Below are positions 63,158-64,000 of a stretch of DNA of 64,000 nt, one piece after another (the first letter of the stretch is position 1; every line of letters starts with the position of its first letter). Origin of the DNA: Lacipirellula parvula (GTDB lineage Bacteria > Planctomycetota > Planctomycetia > Pirellulales > Lacipirellulaceae). Location of the stretch: the NCBI RefSeq assembly GCF_009177095.1, contig NZ_AP021861.1:2028501-2092500 (forward strand). Direction: 5' to 3'. Below the pieces are notes generated by a model, which worked only from the letters and a program-made list of their open reading frames with translations, made no database searches and was not told where the DNA came from. The position numbers and the translations under genes were made by a program.

Positions 63158-64000
63158 CTAGGCGCCGGAAGCACGCAAGCTAGTGGTCTTGATGTCGCCT
63201 AAACGTTGACCCGCGGCTGCGCGGCGGGACAAATCGTCGGCAATGACCGCATCGACCTCGCGTTCATTGAGCCATTCGACTGTCGGCGCTCTGAGCTGGG
63301 CCAGGCTCCTGGCGTAGCGATAGGCGGAGTTGGCGGATAGGCCGCGGTCCAGCGACTCGCACAATTGGTCAGCGATTGAGGAGCGAGCACTCAGCGCGGG
63401 TTCGAACAGGCGGAGCACGTAGTTTGCATTCGCTTCGTCGGCGGCGAGTTGGGCAAATCGGGGGGCAAGGTTGAACTCGCAAAACAGTGATTGCAGAACC
63501 GACTCGACATGGGCCGCGTTGAGTTTTTCGCCGACCAGATCGCTTGTGGCATCGGTCTTGCCGACGAAGCGCAGCAGCGGCGTCTCGCGGAAGAAGCCCA
63601 CGACTTCGATTTGGTCGTGCAGTTGGTAGCGATAAAGTCCGCCCTGCGTGGTAACCAGCACTTCGTAGTGGCGTCCCGCTTCGAGTTCATGGGCCAGGAG
63701 CAAGCGAGCCGCTTCCAGCGGCGGGCGATCGATGGGGCGAAATTCGAAGAAGTGCGATCGAATCGCCAAGGCTGGCGCCGTCTGGCTTACGAGGGGGACG
63801 CTGACGAACGCCTCGGTTGCTAACAGCCCCTTGGGTTGAAGTTCAATGCCATTGAGATAAGTTTGTAGATGATTGGCGTAAGATCGCGACGGGCCGTCCG
63901 TCCAGCAGCTGACGAGCCGTAGCTTCGGCCAGATCGCGCGAATGCAATCGGCGATGCGATCGCTGTTGCCCAGCAGTTCGCGAAGTGCTTGGGCTCGCTG
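63158..64000 (-). CDS. GH3-like acyl-adenylating enzyme, 3' part only
   Basis: The frame stays open to the window edge, giving 280 C-terminal residues of a protein whose start lies outside. Pattern of the GH3 (auxin-responsive promoter) superfamily of acyl-acid amido synthetases: IWPKLRLVSCWTDGPSRSYA, then GLLATEAFVSVPL and SHFFEFRPID, then YEVLVTTQGGLYRYQLHDQI, with the cofactor region LLRFVGKTDATSDLVGEKL. In bacteria these enzymes activate acids with ATP and join them to amino acids or other amines; the substrate is unknown. The stop (63158) has no close terminator. Confidence 0.85.
   Translation of the reverse strand, partial: QRAQALRELLGNSDRIADCIRAIWPKLRLVSCWTDGPSRSYANHLQTYLNGIELQPKGLLATEAFVSVPLVSQTAPALAIRSHFFEFRPIDRPPLEAARLLLAHELEAGRHYEVLVTTQGGLYRYQLHDQIEVVGFFRETPLLRFVGKTDATSDLVGEKLNAAHVESVLQSLFCEFNLAPRFAQLAADEANANYVLRLFEPALSARSSIADQLCESLDRGLSANSAYRYARSLAQLRAPTVEWLNEREVDAVIADDLSRRAAAGQRLGDIKTTSLRASGA

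Overview
The window looks like chromosomal DNA of a planctomycete of the Pirellulales type. The evidence is a GC-rich sequence with a PEP-CTERM/dockerin protein, many genes without a clear Shine-Dalgarno sequence, an orphan mraZ with no division-gene neighbours, twin-arginine Gfo/Idh/MocA and sialate O-acetylesterase genes, and many dyad repeats in the gaps. No rRNA, tRNA, CRISPR array, insertion sequence or prophage is visible. The genus assignment is inference from gene content only.

Layout. 1-16 kb is a type IV pilus / type II secretion-like assembly cluster on the plus strand: two motor ATPases (pilT-like, pilB/gspE-like), the inner-membrane platform protein (pilC/gspF-like), four ordinary pseudopilins and one giant 1954-residue GspK-like protein. 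16-24 kb holds a PEP-CTERM surface protein, a TlpA-like thioredoxin, a periplasmic transglutaminase-like protein, a small Cys/Met-rich lipoprotein candidate, an alpha/beta hydrolase and a class IV aminotransferase. 24-30.4 kb is a housekeeping run: ffh, rpsP, trmD, rplS, yraN, pyrG and a DUF1844 gene. 30.4-41.8 kb has mraZ, a stand-alone ketoacyl synthase, an oxidoreductase, a cation-efflux protein, a short uvrC, a phosphohexomutase, a c-type cytochrome-like protein, a UPF0316 protein and trxB. 42-54 kb has asnS, a creatininase-family gene, a coiled-coil pair, a SpoU/TrmH methyltransferase, oppABC without its ATPases, an M20 amidohydrolase and rdgB. 54-64 kb has a SPOR-like secreted protein, sppA, a sialate esterase, a GYF/zinc-ribbon/membrane protein, a predicted outer-membrane barrel and the 3' part of a GH3-like gene that runs off the window.

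The most striking non-coding signal is the repeats. More than fifteen families of inverted repeats occupy the gaps, and several families have arms built from near-tandem copies of a 7-10 base word. Some are nested inside each other. One composite element of about 240 bp occurs twice, with its inner spacer apparently flipped. A 150-bp element occurs twice without any gap, its ends conserved better than its middle. Some repeats reach into genes: they encode a pseudopilin leader and supply stop codons or last residues for at least two proteins, probably three. All repeat comparisons were made by eye within this window.
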